Below, one piece after another: positions 1-9,098 of a DNA stretch of 64,000 bases; position 1 is the stretch's first letter, and each line of letters begins with the position of its first letter. Where the stretch lies: contig NZ_CP066306.1 of assembly GCF_016406145.1 (NCBI RefSeq), forward strand, positions 1,736,001 to 1,800,000, given 5' to 3'. The DNA comes from Pseudomonas putida (GTDB lineage: Bacteria; Pseudomonadota; Gammaproteobacteria; Pseudomonadales; Pseudomonadaceae). A program made the position numbers and the translations under genes. The notes under the pieces are model-generated. The model saw only the letters and a list, made by a program, of their open reading frames with translations, was not told the origin of the DNA and did not search any database.

Positions 1-98
1 TCGATGCAGGCGTAGACAGCGGCCAGCAGCACCAGCATCAGCCAATGCAGGGCGATGGACAGGCGTGCGTAGTGGGGCGCGGGGCTGGATGAAACCAT
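1..98 (-). CDS. Cytochrome b561 family protein (N-terminal fragment)
   Basis: Only the first 32 codons lie in the window; the gene continues past the left edge. The N-terminus has a short polar segment, then a hydrophobic stretch starting with the motif L-H-W-L (His18) and running into a membrane helix. This is the usual start of the bacterial cytochrome b561 family, di-haem membrane proteins that pass electrons from quinol. The start at 98 is supported by GAGGA a few bases upstream. The family call rests on this short stretch and on memory of the same neighbour in P. putida genomes, so it is moderately sure. Confidence 0.65.
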   Translation of the reverse strand, partial: MVSSSPAPHYARLSIALHWLMLVLLAAVYACI

Positions 99-268
99 GG
101 GTGGTCCTCGTCATCAGGTCTAAAGTGGCGCTCTTGGCGGCGCTCAGAGGTAACTGTAACCGCTGCTGGGTTTAAATCTTTGCGCTGGGTCGGTGAAATG
201 GTGTTTTCGGCCTGCGCCGCTTCGCGCGCAGGCCTGCAATACCCTGCTGCTCTCAATGCCGGGGTGGT

Positions 269-1207
269 TTACCCGCTAAGGTGCAAGTGCGGCCAGCTGT
301 CAGCCACCAGAAACACGCGGCCCACCTCATGCCATTCGCCTTCCGGGCCTGGTTCAAGCCTGACCAGCATCTGCGCCGGTGCTTGCGGGTCAAGCCCCTC
401 AAGCCATTGAGCGAACTGCCGCGCGGTCCAGCCTTGATCTGCCTCGAACCTTGCCGGTGCCAGCCAGGCATGGCGGGGCAGGGGCTGCCAGCGTCCCACC
501 TCGGCCAGTGCCCAATCCCGCCGCCGCAACCACCGCCCGCGCAGGTGCAGCGGGTTGGCCCCCGCGGGCGATTCGGCGTGCCCAAACCACGGATAGAACA
601 GATACCCCGCCAGCCACAGGTGTGCCTGTACCTGGCCGATGCCAAGCCCGGCGAGCGCCTCACGGCTCTGCGTGCCACCCGACATGGGCAATTGGTGCCC
701 GGCCAGGTGCGCCAGTTTGGTACCCAGCCGGTCATGGCAACCCGGCCCTAGCCACTGCGCCGGGTCATGGCCTTGGCCGTCCGTTGGCCCCAGGTAAAGC
801 TTTATGGCCAGCTCCAGATGGTGGGTACCGTCGGCGTCGCGCAGCACAATGTCCAACTCGCCCAGCGTGCGCCCACCGGTGCGGATCGCCAGGTTGGCCG
901 CCAGCAGCTCGACACCGGGCGCCTGGGCCAGGGCGAACTGCCACAGGCCTTCGTAGTACAGGCCCAGGCGCCGGCTGGTGCTGTTTGCCAGCCATTCACG
1001 CAGGGGCTGATCGTCGGCGTCCAGCGCCTGTAACCAGTCTTTCAGCCGCTGGGGATCCGCCGCCCAGGTGCTGCCTGCCAGCGGATGGCGCTGGGGGCAG
1101 GGCGGTGTGCTCAGCAGCGGTGGCGACAGCAGCGTCCAGGCCAGGTCGCGCACGGCGGCGCGGCGCAATTGGCGAGGCAGGTCGTGGAGTTCGGCGAAAG
1201 GCATCAT
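269..1207 (-). CDS. DUF1853 family protein
   Basis: A 312-residue protein divergent from nadK. It begins MMPFAELHD and is rich in Leu, Trp and Arg without a signal peptide or membrane helix, so probably cytoplasmic. The overall sequence resembles the DUF1853 family, found next to nadK in many pseudomonads; no biochemical function is established to my knowledge. The open frame extends upstream to about 1597 but overlaps the start of nadK, so I chose the Met pair at 1207, which leaves an 88-base divergent gap. No strong ribosome binding site is visible at either Met. Confidence 0.7.
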   Translation of the reverse strand: MMPFAELHDLPRQLRRAAVRDLAWTLLSPPLLSTPPCPQRHPLAGSTWAADPQRLKDWLQALDADDQPLREWLANSTSRRLGLYYEGLWQFALAQAPGVELLAANLAIRTGGRTLGELDIVLRDADGTHHLELAIKLYLGPTDGQGHDPAQWLGPGCHDRLGTKLAHLAGHQLPMSGGTQSREALAGLGIGQVQAHLWLAGYLFYPWFGHAESPAGANPLHLRGRWLRRRDWALAEVGRWQPLPRHAWLAPARFEADQGWTARQFAQWLEGLDPQAPAQMLVRLEPGPEGEWHEVGRVFLVADSWPHLHLSG

Positions 1208-1295
1208 GCTGCGAGCATAGCCGGTTTGCCGCTGCCCGGTCGTTTCGCCCATAATCGCGGCATAGTCACCCGCCGCAGAGCCTTGCAGGAGCCCC

Positions 1296-2186
1296 ATGGA
1301 GCAATTTCGCAATATCGGTATCATCGGCCGCCTTGGCAGCTCGCAGGTGCTCGACACCATTCGCCGACTGAAAAAATTCCTCCTCGAGCGCCACCTGCAC
1401 GTGATCCTCGAGGACACCATTGCCGAAGTGCTGCCTGGCCACGGCCTGCAGACCTCCACGCGCAAGTTGCTGGGCGAAGTATGCGACCTGGTCATCGTCG
1501 TCGGCGGTGACGGCAGCCTGCTTGGCGCCGCGCGTGCTTTGGCACGGCACAACATCCCTGTCCTGGGGATCAACCGCGGCAACCTGGGCTTCCTCACCGA
1601 TATTCGCCCGGACGAGCTGGAAGAAAAGGTCGCCGCAGTGCTTGACGGCCACTACCTGGTGGAAAACCGCTTCCTGCTGCAGGCCGAGGTGCGCCGCCAC
1701 CACGAGGCCATTGGCCAGGGTGATGCGCTCAACGATGTGGTCCTGCACCCGGGCAAGTCGACGCGGATGATCGAGTTCGAGATCTACATCGACGGCCAGT
1801 TCGTCTGCAGCCAGAAGGCCGACGGCCTGATCGTCGCCACCCCGACCGGCTCGACCGCCTACGCGCTTTCGGCCGGCGGCCCGATCATGCACCCCAAGCT
1901 CGACGCCATTGTCATCGTGCCCATGTACCCGCACACCCTGTCGGGCCGCCCGATCGTGGTCGACGGCAACAGCGAGCTGAAGATCGTGGTGTCCAAGGAC
2001 CTGCAGATCTACCCGCAGGTATCCTGTGACGGTCAGAACCACTTCACCTGCGCCCCCGGCGATACCATCACCGTGAGCAAGAAGCCGCAAAAACTGCGCC
2101 TGATCCACCCGCTGGGCCACAATTACTACGAGGTTTGCCGCACCAAGCTCGGTTGGGGCAGCCGCCTGGGGGGCAGGGACGACTGA
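1296..2186 (+). CDS. nadK: NAD kinase
   Basis: Phosphorylates NAD to NADP in the cytoplasm, the only route to NADP. The 296-residue product has the family's normal length. The diagnostic GGDGS motif is at residues 70-74, and further along is a T-P-T-G-S-T-A-Y block followed by S-A-G-G-P, which binds the nucleotide. Start at 1296 follows a GCAGGAGCC ribosome binding site. It is the first gene of a tightly packed rightward run: its TGA overlaps the ATG of the phosphoesterase by one base. Very secure call. Confidence 0.97.
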   Translation: MEQFRNIGIIGRLGSSQVLDTIRRLKKFLLERHLHVILEDTIAEVLPGHGLQTSTRKLLGEVCDLVIVVGGDGSLLGAARALARHNIPVLGINRGNLGFLTDIRPDELEEKVAAVLDGHYLVENRFLLQAEVRRHHEAIGQGDALNDVVLHPGKSTRMIEFEIYIDGQFVCSQKADGLIVATPTGSTAYALSAGGPIMHPKLDAIVIVPMYPHTLSGRPIVVDGNSELKIVVSKDLQIYPQVSCDGQNHFTCAPGDTITVSKKPQKLRLIHPLGHNYYEVCRTKLGWGSRLGGRDD

Positions 2187-3157
2187 TGTTCGATCCGGCG
2201 CGAAGTTTCGACATCATCGGTGACGTGCATGGCTGTGCGCTGACCCTCGAACGCCTGCTCGACACCCTCGGCTACAAGCGTGTCGGTGGTGTCTGGTGCC
2301 ACCCGCGGCGTCAGGCGCTGTTCCTCGGCGACATTGTCGACCGCGGCCCGCGTATCCGTGAGGCGCTGCACATCGTCCACGACATGGTCGAGGCCGGCCA
2401 GGCCTTCTGTATCATGGGCAACCATGAGTACAACGCCCTGGGCTGGGTAACCCCGGCGCTGCCCGGCAGCGGCAAAGCCTATGTGCGCGAGCACACGCCG
2501 CGTCATGCCCGCCTGATCGACGAGACCCTGACCCAGTTCGCCCACCACCCCGGTGACTGGCACGATTTTCTGCAGTGGTTCTACGACATGCCGCTGTTCG
2601 TCGACGCCGGGCGGTTCCGCCTGGTGCATGCCTGCTGGGACCCGCGGCTGATCGAGCCGCTGCGCCAGCAATACCCCGACGGGCGCATTGACGAGCACTT
2701 CATCCAGGCATCGGCGGTGCCCGGCAGCTTCGCTTCCACGGTCTGCAACCGTCTGTTGCGCGGCACCGACATGCGCCTGCCGGACGGCCTGACTCTGACC
2801 GGCGGCGATGGCCTGACCCGGGCGTTCTTCCGTACCAAGTTCTGGGAAGAAGACCCGAAGACCTATGGCGACATCGTCTTCCAGCCTGACGCGCTGCCCG
2901 ATGATGTGGCCCGCACGCCGCTCAGCCACACCGAGAAAAATGCCTTGCTACGCTATGCCGAAGAGGAGCCGCTGCTGTTCGTCGGCCATTACTGGCGCAG
3001 CGGCCGCCCGGCGCCGATCCGCCCCAACCTTGCCTGCCTGGACTACAGTGCAGTGCTGTACGGCAAGCTGGCGGCCTATCGGCTGGATGATGAAACCCGG
3101 ATCGACCCGCACAAGTTCGTCTGGGTCGACGTCGATCGACCGCAGGCCAATCAATGA
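2186..3157 (+). CDS. Calcineurin-like metallophosphoesterase
   Basis: A 323-residue cytoplasmic protein of the serine/threonine phosphatase/ApaH-like superfamily. The metal-binding signature is complete: GDVHG at residues 12-16, GD-x-x-DRG at 48-54 and GNHE at 78-81. It binds two metals and hydrolyses a phosphoester; the substrate (phosphoprotein, nucleotide or dinucleotide polyphosphate) cannot be read from the sequence. Start chosen at the ATG overlapping the nadK stop (TGATG), not the longer frame from 2135. The next gene overlaps its end by four bases, so the three genes are probably translationally coupled. Confidence 0.88.
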   Translation: MFDPARSFDIIGDVHGCALTLERLLDTLGYKRVGGVWCHPRRQALFLGDIVDRGPRIREALHIVHDMVEAGQAFCIMGNHEYNALGWVTPALPGSGKAYVREHTPRHARLIDETLTQFAHHPGDWHDFLQWFYDMPLFVDAGRFRLVHACWDPRLIEPLRQQYPDGRIDEHFIQASAVPGSFASTVCNRLLRGTDMRLPDGLTLTGGDGLTRAFFRTKFWEEDPKTYGDIVFQPDALPDDVARTPLSHTEKNALLRYAEEEPLLFVGHYWRSGRPAPIRPNLACLDYSAVLYGKLAAYRLDDETRIDPHKFVWVDVDRPQANQ

Positions 3158-4032
3158 ATATCGTCGAAGTGATGCGCCTGCCGCTGTCGGTCGACCTCAG
3201 CGGCTTCGTGCACCTGCTGCAACGCCTGCAGGTGCCGCACCGGGTCAGCGAAGAGGGCGAAGCCCAGGTGCTCTGGGCGCCGGAAACCATGGCCGCCGAT
3301 GTCCTTCAACTCTACCAGCGCTACCCAGACGGCAACGCTGATGTCGAGCTTGCGCAGGCCCCTGCGCAAGGCGACTTGCCGGCGAAAGGGCCGACACTGG
3401 CCGAGCAGGCAAAAGCCTGCAAGGTCACCGCCGCCGTCCTCTTCCTGTGCCTGATCGTCGCCGGCCTTACCCGCCTGGGCGACAACCTCACCACCATCAG
3501 CTGGTTCACCTTCCTCGACTACCGCGTCCAGGGTGAATACCTGCATTTCACGCCGCTGGCTCAGGGCCTCGCCGAAGGCCAATGGTGGCGCCTGGTGTCG
3601 CCGATGCTGCTGCACTTTGGCGTACTGCACCTGGCCATGAACGGCATGTGGTACTGGGAACTGGGCAAGCGTATCGAACTGCGCCAGGGCCCTTGGTTGC
3701 TGGCTGGCCTGACCTTGCTGTTCAGCCTGGTGTCCAACCTGGCCCAGCACTACACCAGTGGCCCGAGCCTGTTCGGCGGCCTGTCGGGGGTGCTGTACGG
3801 CTTGCTCGGCCATGTCTGGCTGTACCAGTGGCTGGCGCCCAACCCACACTTCAGCCTGCCCAAGGGTGTGCTGGTGATGATGCTCATCTGGCTGGTCATC
3901 TGCCTGACCGGTGTGGTCGGCCAACTCGGTTTTGGCCAGATCGCCAACGCCGCGCACGTCGGCGGGCTGCTCATCGGATGCCTGACGGGCCTCTTGGGTG
4001 GTGCGCTGGCGCGGCGTAAACTGTCCGCTTGA
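3154..4032 (+). CDS. Rhomboid family intramembrane serine protease
   Basis: A 292-residue membrane protein. Residues 1-85 are a soluble N-terminal domain like that of GlpG, followed by about six hydrophobic helices from residue 91. The catalytic dyad is visible: Ser211 in G-L-S-G and His268 in N-A-A-H-V-G-G. His159 and Asn163 in the preceding helix match the family's oxyanion-region H-x-x-x-N pattern. Family members cut transmembrane segments of other membrane proteins within the inner membrane; the substrate here is unknown. It overlaps the upstream phosphoesterase stop by four bases (ATGA). Confidence 0.92.
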   Translation: MNIVEVMRLPLSVDLSGFVHLLQRLQVPHRVSEEGEAQVLWAPETMAADVLQLYQRYPDGNADVELAQAPAQGDLPAKGPTLAEQAKACKVTAAVLFLCLIVAGLTRLGDNLTTISWFTFLDYRVQGEYLHFTPLAQGLAEGQWWRLVSPMLLHFGVLHLAMNGMWYWELGKRIELRQGPWLLAGLTLLFSLVSNLAQHYTSGPSLFGGLSGVLYGLLGHVWLYQWLAPNPHFSLPKGVLVMMLIWLVICLTGVVGQLGFGQIANAAHVGGLLIGCLTGLLGGALARRKLSA

Positions 4033-4045
4033 TTTAGGAGACGCT

Positions 4046-4306
4046 ATGTCCACGTTCGCGCAAATGATCGAAAACATCACGCCGCAGATCTACGAAAGCC
4101 TGAAAACGGCCGTGGAAATCGGCAAATGGTCCGATGGCCGCAAGCTCACCCCCGAGCAGAAGGAGCTGTCGCTGCAGGCGGTGATCGCCTGGGAGATGAA
4201 GAACCTGCCAGAAGACCAGCGTACCGGCTACATGGGGCCCCAGGAGTGCGCATCGAAGTCTGCGCCGATCCCTAACATTCTGTTCAAGTCGGACTCGGTA
4301 CATTGA
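4046..4306 (+). CDS. yeaC: YeaC family protein (DUF1315)
   Basis: An 86-residue cytoplasmic protein preceded by a good ribosome binding site (TAGGAG). The short helical sequence with the central W-S-D-G-R-K-L-T-P-E-Q stretch and the conserved A-W-E-M-K block identify the DUF1315/YeaC family, whose function is not known. It sits 13 bases after the rhomboid gene, and its stop overlaps the TTG start of the next gene. Confidence 0.85.
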   Translation: MSTFAQMIENITPQIYESLKTAVEIGKWSDGRKLTPEQKELSLQAVIAWEMKNLPEDQRTGYMGPQECASKSAPIPNILFKSDSVH

Positions 4307-5133
4307 TCGAACTCGCTCGTGGCTCTTTGAGCAAGATGGCGGTAAGCCTGGAAGCACCCGTGGTGCAGTACAGCTTTCGCCTGGATGACACGCAGGTGCC
4401 GGTCAACCCGCTGATCGGCCAGACCCTGCGCCTGCAATACCTCGGCGCCATTCACTGCAGCCATTGCGGCAAACGCACCAAGACCAGTTTCAGCCAGGGT
4501 TACTGCTACCCGTGCATGACCAAGCTGGCCCAGTGCGACGTGTGCATCATGGCGCCGGAACGCTGCCACTACGACGCCGGCACCTGCCGCGAGCCGTCCT
4601 GGGGCGAGCAGTTCTGCATGACCGACCACGTGGTCTACCTGGCCAACTCGTCCGGGGTCAAGGTTGGCATCACCCGCGCTACGCAGTTGCCCACCCGCTG
4701 GCTTGACCAGGGTGCGAGCCAGGCGTTGCCGATCATGCGCGTGGCGACCCGCCAGCAATCGGGCCTGGTCGAAGACGTATTGCGCAGTCAGGTGCCGGAC
4801 CGTACCAACTGGCGCGCGCTGCTCAAGGGCGACGCCGAGGTACTCGACCTGGTGGCCATTCGCGAGCAGATCTTCGATGCATGCGCCGATGGCCTGCGCG
4901 ATCTGCAGGCGCGCTTCGGCCTGCAGGCGATCCAGCCGCTGCCCGATGCCGAAGTGGTGCAGATGAAATACCCGGTCCAGGCCTACCCGAAGAAGATCGT
5001 CAGCTTCAACCTCGACAAGGACCCGGTGGTGGAAGGCACGCTGCTGGGTATCAAGGGCCAGTACCTGATCTTCGACACCGGCGTGATCAATATTCGCAAG
5101 TACACGGCCTACCAGTTGGCCGTGCTCCAGTAA
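4303..5133 (+). CDS. DUF2797 family zinc-binding protein
   Basis: A 276-residue protein with a cysteine-rich N-terminal half: Cys52, 55, 68, 71, 78, 81, 88, 95 and 105 form several C-x2-C pairs suited to structural zinc. The middle segment (about residues 110-160: V-Y-L-A, K-V-G-I-T-R, then R-W-x-D-Q-G-A) resembles a GIY-YIG-like fold and is typical of DUF2797. Function is unknown. The likely start is TTG at 4303, coupled to the yeaC stop; an in-frame ATG at 4336 is the alternative. It belongs to the same rightward run that ends in pepN, 13 bases downstream. Confidence 0.8.
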   Translation: MIELARGSLSKMAVSLEAPVVQYSFRLDDTQVPVNPLIGQTLRLQYLGAIHCSHCGKRTKTSFSQGYCYPCMTKLAQCDVCIMAPERCHYDAGTCREPSWGEQFCMTDHVVYLANSSGVKVGITRATQLPTRWLDQGASQALPIMRVATRQQSGLVEDVLRSQVPDRTNWRALLKGDAEVLDLVAIREQIFDACADGLRDLQARFGLQAIQPLPDAEVVQMKYPVQAYPKKIVSFNLDKDPVVEGTLLGIKGQYLIFDTGVINIRKYTAYQLAVLQ

Positions 5134-5146
5134 AAAGGACCTGCAC

Positions 5147-7705
5147 ATGCGTACCGAACAACCGCAAGTGATCTACCTCAAGGACTACCAGGCGCCCGAG
5201 TACCTGATCGACGAGACGCACCTGACCTTCGAGCTGTTCGAGGACCACACGCTGGTCCATGCGCAACTGGTCATGCGCCGCAATCCGGCACGCGGTGCCG
5301 GCCTGCCGCCACTGGTGCTCGACGGCCAGCAGCTTGAGCTGCTGCGCGCCTCGCTGGACGATCAGCAACTGCAGGCGAGCGACTACCAGCTCGAAGCCGA
5401 CAGCCTAACGCTGCACCCCAAAGCCGAGCGTTTCACCCTCGACACCAGCGTGAAGATCCACCCCGAGAGCAACACTGCGCTGGAAGGCCTGTACAAGTCC
5501 GGCAAGATGTTCTGCACCCAGTGCGAGGCCGAGGGTTTTCGCAAGATCACTTACTACCTCGACCGCCCGGACGTGATGAGCACATTCACCACCACGGTGA
5601 TCGCCGAACAGCATCGTTACCCGGTGCTGCTGTCCAACGGCAACCCGGTCGGCAGCGGGCCGGCTGAAGATGGCCGCCATTGGGCGACCTGGGAAGACCC
5701 GTTCATGAAACCGGCCTACCTGTTCGCGCTGGTGGCCGGTGACCTGTGGTGCGTCGAGGACACGTTCGTGCGCCAGTCCGGCCGCGACGTGACCCTGCGC
5801 ATCTATGTCGAACCCGAGAACATCGACAAGTGCGACCACGCCATGGTCAGCCTGAAGAAGTCCATGCGCTGGGATGAGGAAGTCTATGGCCGTGAGTACG
5901 ACCTGGACATCTTCATGATCGTCGCGGTCAACGATTTCAACATGGGCGCCATGGAAAACAAGGGCCTGAACATCTTCAACTCCAGTTGCGTGCTGGCCCG
6001 CGCCGAAACCGCCACCGATGCTGCCCACCAGCGTGTCGAAGGCGTGGTCGCCCACGAGTATTTCCACAACTGGTCGGGCAACCGCGTGACCTGCCGCGAC
6101 TGGTTCCAGCTGTCGCTCAAGGAAGGTTTCACGGTGTTCCGCGACGCCGAATTCAGCGCCGACATGAACTCGCGCACGGTCAAGCGCATCGAGGACGTCG
6201 CCTACCTGCGGACCCACCAGTTCGCCGAAGATGCAGGGCCCATGGCTCACCCTGTGCGCCCGGACAGTTTCATCGAGATTTCCAACTTCTACACCCTGAC
6301 CGTGTACGAGAAGGGCGCCGAAGTGGTGCGCATGGTCCGTACCCTCCTGGGCGCCGAGGGTTTCCGCAAGGGCAGCGACCTGTACTTCGAACGCCATGAT
6401 GGCCAGGCGGTGACCACCGATGACTTCATCAAGGCCATGGAAGACGCCAACGGCGTCGACCTCACCCAGTTCAAGCGCTGGTACAGCCAGGCGGGCACGC
6501 CGCGCCTGGATGTCAGCGAGGTCTACGACGCCACAGCACAAACCTACAGCCTGACCTTCCGCCAGAGCTGCCCGCAGACGCCGGACAAGGCCGAGAAACT
6601 GCCGTTCGTGATCCCGGTGGAGCTGGGCCTGCTGGATGCCGAGGGCAACGACCTGCCACTGCGCCTGGCCGGTGAGGCCTCCGCTGTTGGTACTGGCCGC
6701 GTGCTGTCGGTGACCGAGGCCGAGCAGACGTTCACTTTCGAAGGTATCCAGGCCAAGCCGCTGCCATCGCTGCTGCGCGGCTTCAGTGCGCCGGTGAAGC
6801 TGAGCTTCCCGTATGACAGGGACCAGCTTATGTTCCTGATGCAGCACGACAGCGATGGCTTCAACCGCTGGGAGGCGGGCCAGCAGTTATCGGTACAGGT
6901 ACTGCAGGAACTGATCGGCCAGCATCAGCGTGGTGAAGCACTGAGACTCGATCAGCGCCTGATCACTGCCCTGGGCACTGTTCTGGCCAACGAGTCGCTG
7001 GACGCCGCGATGGTTGCCGAGATGCTGTCACTGCCGGGCGAAGCCTACCTGACCGAGATCAGCCAGGTGGCTGATGTCGACGCCATCCACGCGGCACGCG
7101 AGTTTGCACGCCGGCAGATTGCCGAGCAGTTGTTCGATGGCCTGTGGGCGCGCTACCAGGCGCACCGCGAGGTTTCGCGCAACACCGCCTACGTCGCCGC
7201 AGCCGAGCACTTCGCCCGTCGCAGCCTGCAGAACATTGCCCTGTCGTACCTGATGCTCAGCGCTAAACCGCAGGTGCTGGAAGCGACCCTTGAGCAGTTC
7301 GACAACTGCGACAACATGACTGAACGGCTGACGGCGCTGGCCGTGCTGGTCAATTCGCCGTTCGAGGCCGAGCGTGGCAAGGCCCTGGAAACGTTCGCCG
7401 AGCACTTCAAGGATAACCCGCTTGTCATGGATCAGTGGTTCAGCGTGCAGGCAGCCAGTGCCTTGCCGGGCGGGCTGGCGCGGGTCAAGGCGCTGATGCA
7501 GCACCCGGCGTTCACCCTGAAAAACCCGAACAAGGTGCGTGCGCTGGTCGGTGCGTTTGCCGGACAGAACCTGGTCAACTTCCATGCGGCCGATGGCTCC
7601 GGCTATCGCTTCCTGGCGGACCTGGTGATCGAGCTGAATGCGCTGAACCCGCAAATCATTTGCTTCGCGTCAACTGGCACCGCTGACCCGCTGGCGCAAG
7701 TATGA
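5147..7705 (+). CDS. pepN: Aminopeptidase N, C-terminus altered by frameshift
   Basis: Zinc metallopeptidase of the M1 family that removes N-terminal residues from peptides in the cytoplasm. The catalytic domain is intact: GAMEN at residues 267-271 and zinc site H-E-Y-F-H at 303-307. ATG at 5147 follows AAAAGGA. The reading frame ends at 7705 after 852 residues. The usual ending (A-S-R-x-L-x-P-L, then R-K-Y-D-D-A-R-Q and so on to ...S-K-S-L-A) continues in another frame to a TAA at 7806-7808. Removing four bases (ATTT, 7658-7661) restores an 885-residue protein, the length I expect for this enzyme. As written, residues 838-885 are replaced by 15 unrelated ones. Confidence 0.93.
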   Translation: MRTEQPQVIYLKDYQAPEYLIDETHLTFELFEDHTLVHAQLVMRRNPARGAGLPPLVLDGQQLELLRASLDDQQLQASDYQLEADSLTLHPKAERFTLDTSVKIHPESNTALEGLYKSGKMFCTQCEAEGFRKITYYLDRPDVMSTFTTTVIAEQHRYPVLLSNGNPVGSGPAEDGRHWATWEDPFMKPAYLFALVAGDLWCVEDTFVRQSGRDVTLRIYVEPENIDKCDHAMVSLKKSMRWDEEVYGREYDLDIFMIVAVNDFNMGAMENKGLNIFNSSCVLARAETATDAAHQRVEGVVAHEYFHNWSGNRVTCRDWFQLSLKEGFTVFRDAEFSADMNSRTVKRIEDVAYLRTHQFAEDAGPMAHPVRPDSFIEISNFYTLTVYEKGAEVVRMVRTLLGAEGFRKGSDLYFERHDGQAVTTDDFIKAMEDANGVDLTQFKRWYSQAGTPRLDVSEVYDATAQTYSLTFRQSCPQTPDKAEKLPFVIPVELGLLDAEGNDLPLRLAGEASAVGTGRVLSVTEAEQTFTFEGIQAKPLPSLLRGFSAPVKLSFPYDRDQLMFLMQHDSDGFNRWEAGQQLSVQVLQELIGQHQRGEALRLDQRLITALGTVLANESLDAAMVAEMLSLPGEAYLTEISQVADVDAIHAAREFARRQIAEQLFDGLWARYQAHREVSRNTAYVAAAEHFARRSLQNIALSYLMLSAKPQVLEATLEQFDNCDNMTERLTALAVLVNSPFEAERGKALETFAEHFKDNPLVMDQWFSVQAASALPGGLARVKALMQHPAFTLKNPNKVRALVGAFAGQNLVNFHAADGSGYRFLADLVIELNALNPQIICFASTGTADPLAQV

Positions 7706-7808
7706 CGACGCGCGCCAGGCGCTGATGAAGGGCGAGCTGGAGCGGATTCTTGCTTCCGGGGCTCTGTCCAGCGATGTGTATGAAGTGGTGAGCAAAAGCC
7801 TGGCATAA
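7658..7808 (+). other. pepN: Out-of-frame remnant of the pepN 3' end
   Basis: After the four-base insertion at 7658-7661 the original pepN tail remains readable to the TAA at 7806-7808. It encodes 48 residues including L-T-R-W-R-K-Y-D-D-A-R-Q and a closing V-S-K-S-L-A, which resemble the ends of intact PepN proteins. No separate start codon or ribosome binding site points to its translation as its own gene. Confidence 0.8.
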
Positions 7809-7818
7809 AGCCTGGGAT

Positions 7819-7890
7819 CTCCCACAGGTAATGCACAAGCCTTCAGGGCGGTGCAGTACCTGTGGGAGTCGGCTTGCCGGCGATTGGGCT
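7819..7890. repeat. REP-type repeat with 12-bp inverted arms
   Basis: A perfect 12-base inverted repeat (7819-7830 CTCCCACAGGTA, 7857-7868 its complement) is followed by a GC-rich palindromic segment GGCTTGCCGGCGAT. The stretch from 7859 to 7884 recurs identically at 11546-11571. These features match the short dispersed REP elements of the P. putida group. It lies in the gap after pepN and could stabilise or end transcripts. Confidence 0.7.
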
Positions 7891-8057
7891 GTGCAACAGC
7901 CCCTTGTTTCTGGTTAACAAAACATAACGTCCCGCTCGTTGTGTTCCCGCAAACATCCCCGCTACGATGGCCCGAAGCTATTGCAGGCCTCTATCACAAG
8001 GTTTTCGCAGTACCTGCAAGGCACAGACCCACCAAGAACAACAAACAGGGGACGGTC

Positions 8058-9098
8058 ATGAGGGAGCGGGTAATGACGCGCGCCAGGCGTGGTGCCTGGC
8101 CGCTGGCAGCCGGCGCAATGCTGGCGCTGGCACTGGGGATGTGGGCGGGCAGCGCGCAAGCCGCCGCCGCACAGGAGTACTCCACCGAATCGGCAAAGGC
8201 CAGCCAGAGCCTGCTGATCGATGCCGCCCATGCCGGCAAGCGCCTGGTAGTGGTGGGCGATCGCGGCCACATTCTGTTCTCCGATGACCAGGGCAATACC
8301 TGGACCCAGGCCCGGGTGCCTACCCGGCAATTGCTCACCGCAGTGTTCTTCGTCGACGACAAGCGTGGCTGGGCAGTCGGGCACGACGCGCAGATTCTCG
8401 CCAGCAACGATGGCGGTGCGACCTGGAGCAAGCAGTTCGAAGACCTTGCCCGTGAAGCCCCGTTGCTCGATGTCACTTTCCTCGATGCCCAGCACGGCTT
8501 TGCCGTGGGCGCTTACGGCGCACTGCTGGAAACCCGCGACGGCGGCCAGCACTGGCAGGACGTCGCCGAGCGCCTGGACAATCCCGACCAGATGCACCTC
8601 AACGGTATTGCCCAGATCAAGGATGCCGGCCTGTTCATCGTCGGCGAGCAGGGCAGCATGTTTCGCTCAAGCGACAGCGGCCAGAGCTGGAGCAAGCTCA
8701 ACGGCCCCTACGAGGGCTCGCTGTTCGGCTTGATCGGCACCGCCCAGCCGCAGACGCTGTTGGCCTATGGCCTGCGCGGCAATCTGTTCCGCTCCACGGA
8801 CTTTGGCGACAGCTGGCAGCCGATCGAACTCAAGGCCGCGCGCGGCAACCTCGAATTCGGCTTGGCAAGCGCTACGCTTCTGGATGATGGCAGCCTGGTA
8901 TTGGTCGGCAATGGCGGCAGCGTGCTGCGCAGCATTGATGACGGGCAGAGCTTCACTGTCTATAACCGCGCCGACCGTATTGCCCTGGCTGGCGTCAGTG
9001 GCCTGGCCAATGGCGGCTTGCTGCTGGTAGGGCAGGGTGGTTTACATCTGGCCACCGGCGAAGGTGCCGACCAGGCAACCGAGGAGCCTCGCCCATGA
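8058..9098 (+). CDS. Secreted YCF48/BNR-type beta-propeller protein
   Basis: A 346-residue protein with a Sec signal peptide: basic n-region, hydrophobic core, and likely cleavage after S-A-Q-A near residue 35. The mature part is built of repeats with S-x-D-x-G-x-x-W (for example S-D-D-Q-G-N-T-W, S-N-D-G-G-A-T-W), the mark of BNR/YCF48 propellers. Role unknown; I infer a periplasmic partner of the exporter encoded next, since the two genes overlap by four bases (ATGA). Start 8058 has an AGGGGA site; an in-frame ATG at 8073 with GGGAGCGGG is equally plausible. Confidence 0.82.
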   Translation: MRERVMTRARRGAWPLAAGAMLALALGMWAGSAQAAAAQEYSTESAKASQSLLIDAAHAGKRLVVVGDRGHILFSDDQGNTWTQARVPTRQLLTAVFFVDDKRGWAVGHDAQILASNDGGATWSKQFEDLAREAPLLDVTFLDAQHGFAVGAYGALLETRDGGQHWQDVAERLDNPDQMHLNGIAQIKDAGLFIVGEQGSMFRSSDSGQSWSKLNGPYEGSLFGLIGTAQPQTLLAYGLRGNLFRSTDFGDSWQPIELKAARGNLEFGLASATLLDDGSLVLVGNGGSVLRSIDDGQSFTVYNRADRIALAGVSGLANGGLLLVGQGGLHLATGEGADQATEEPRP

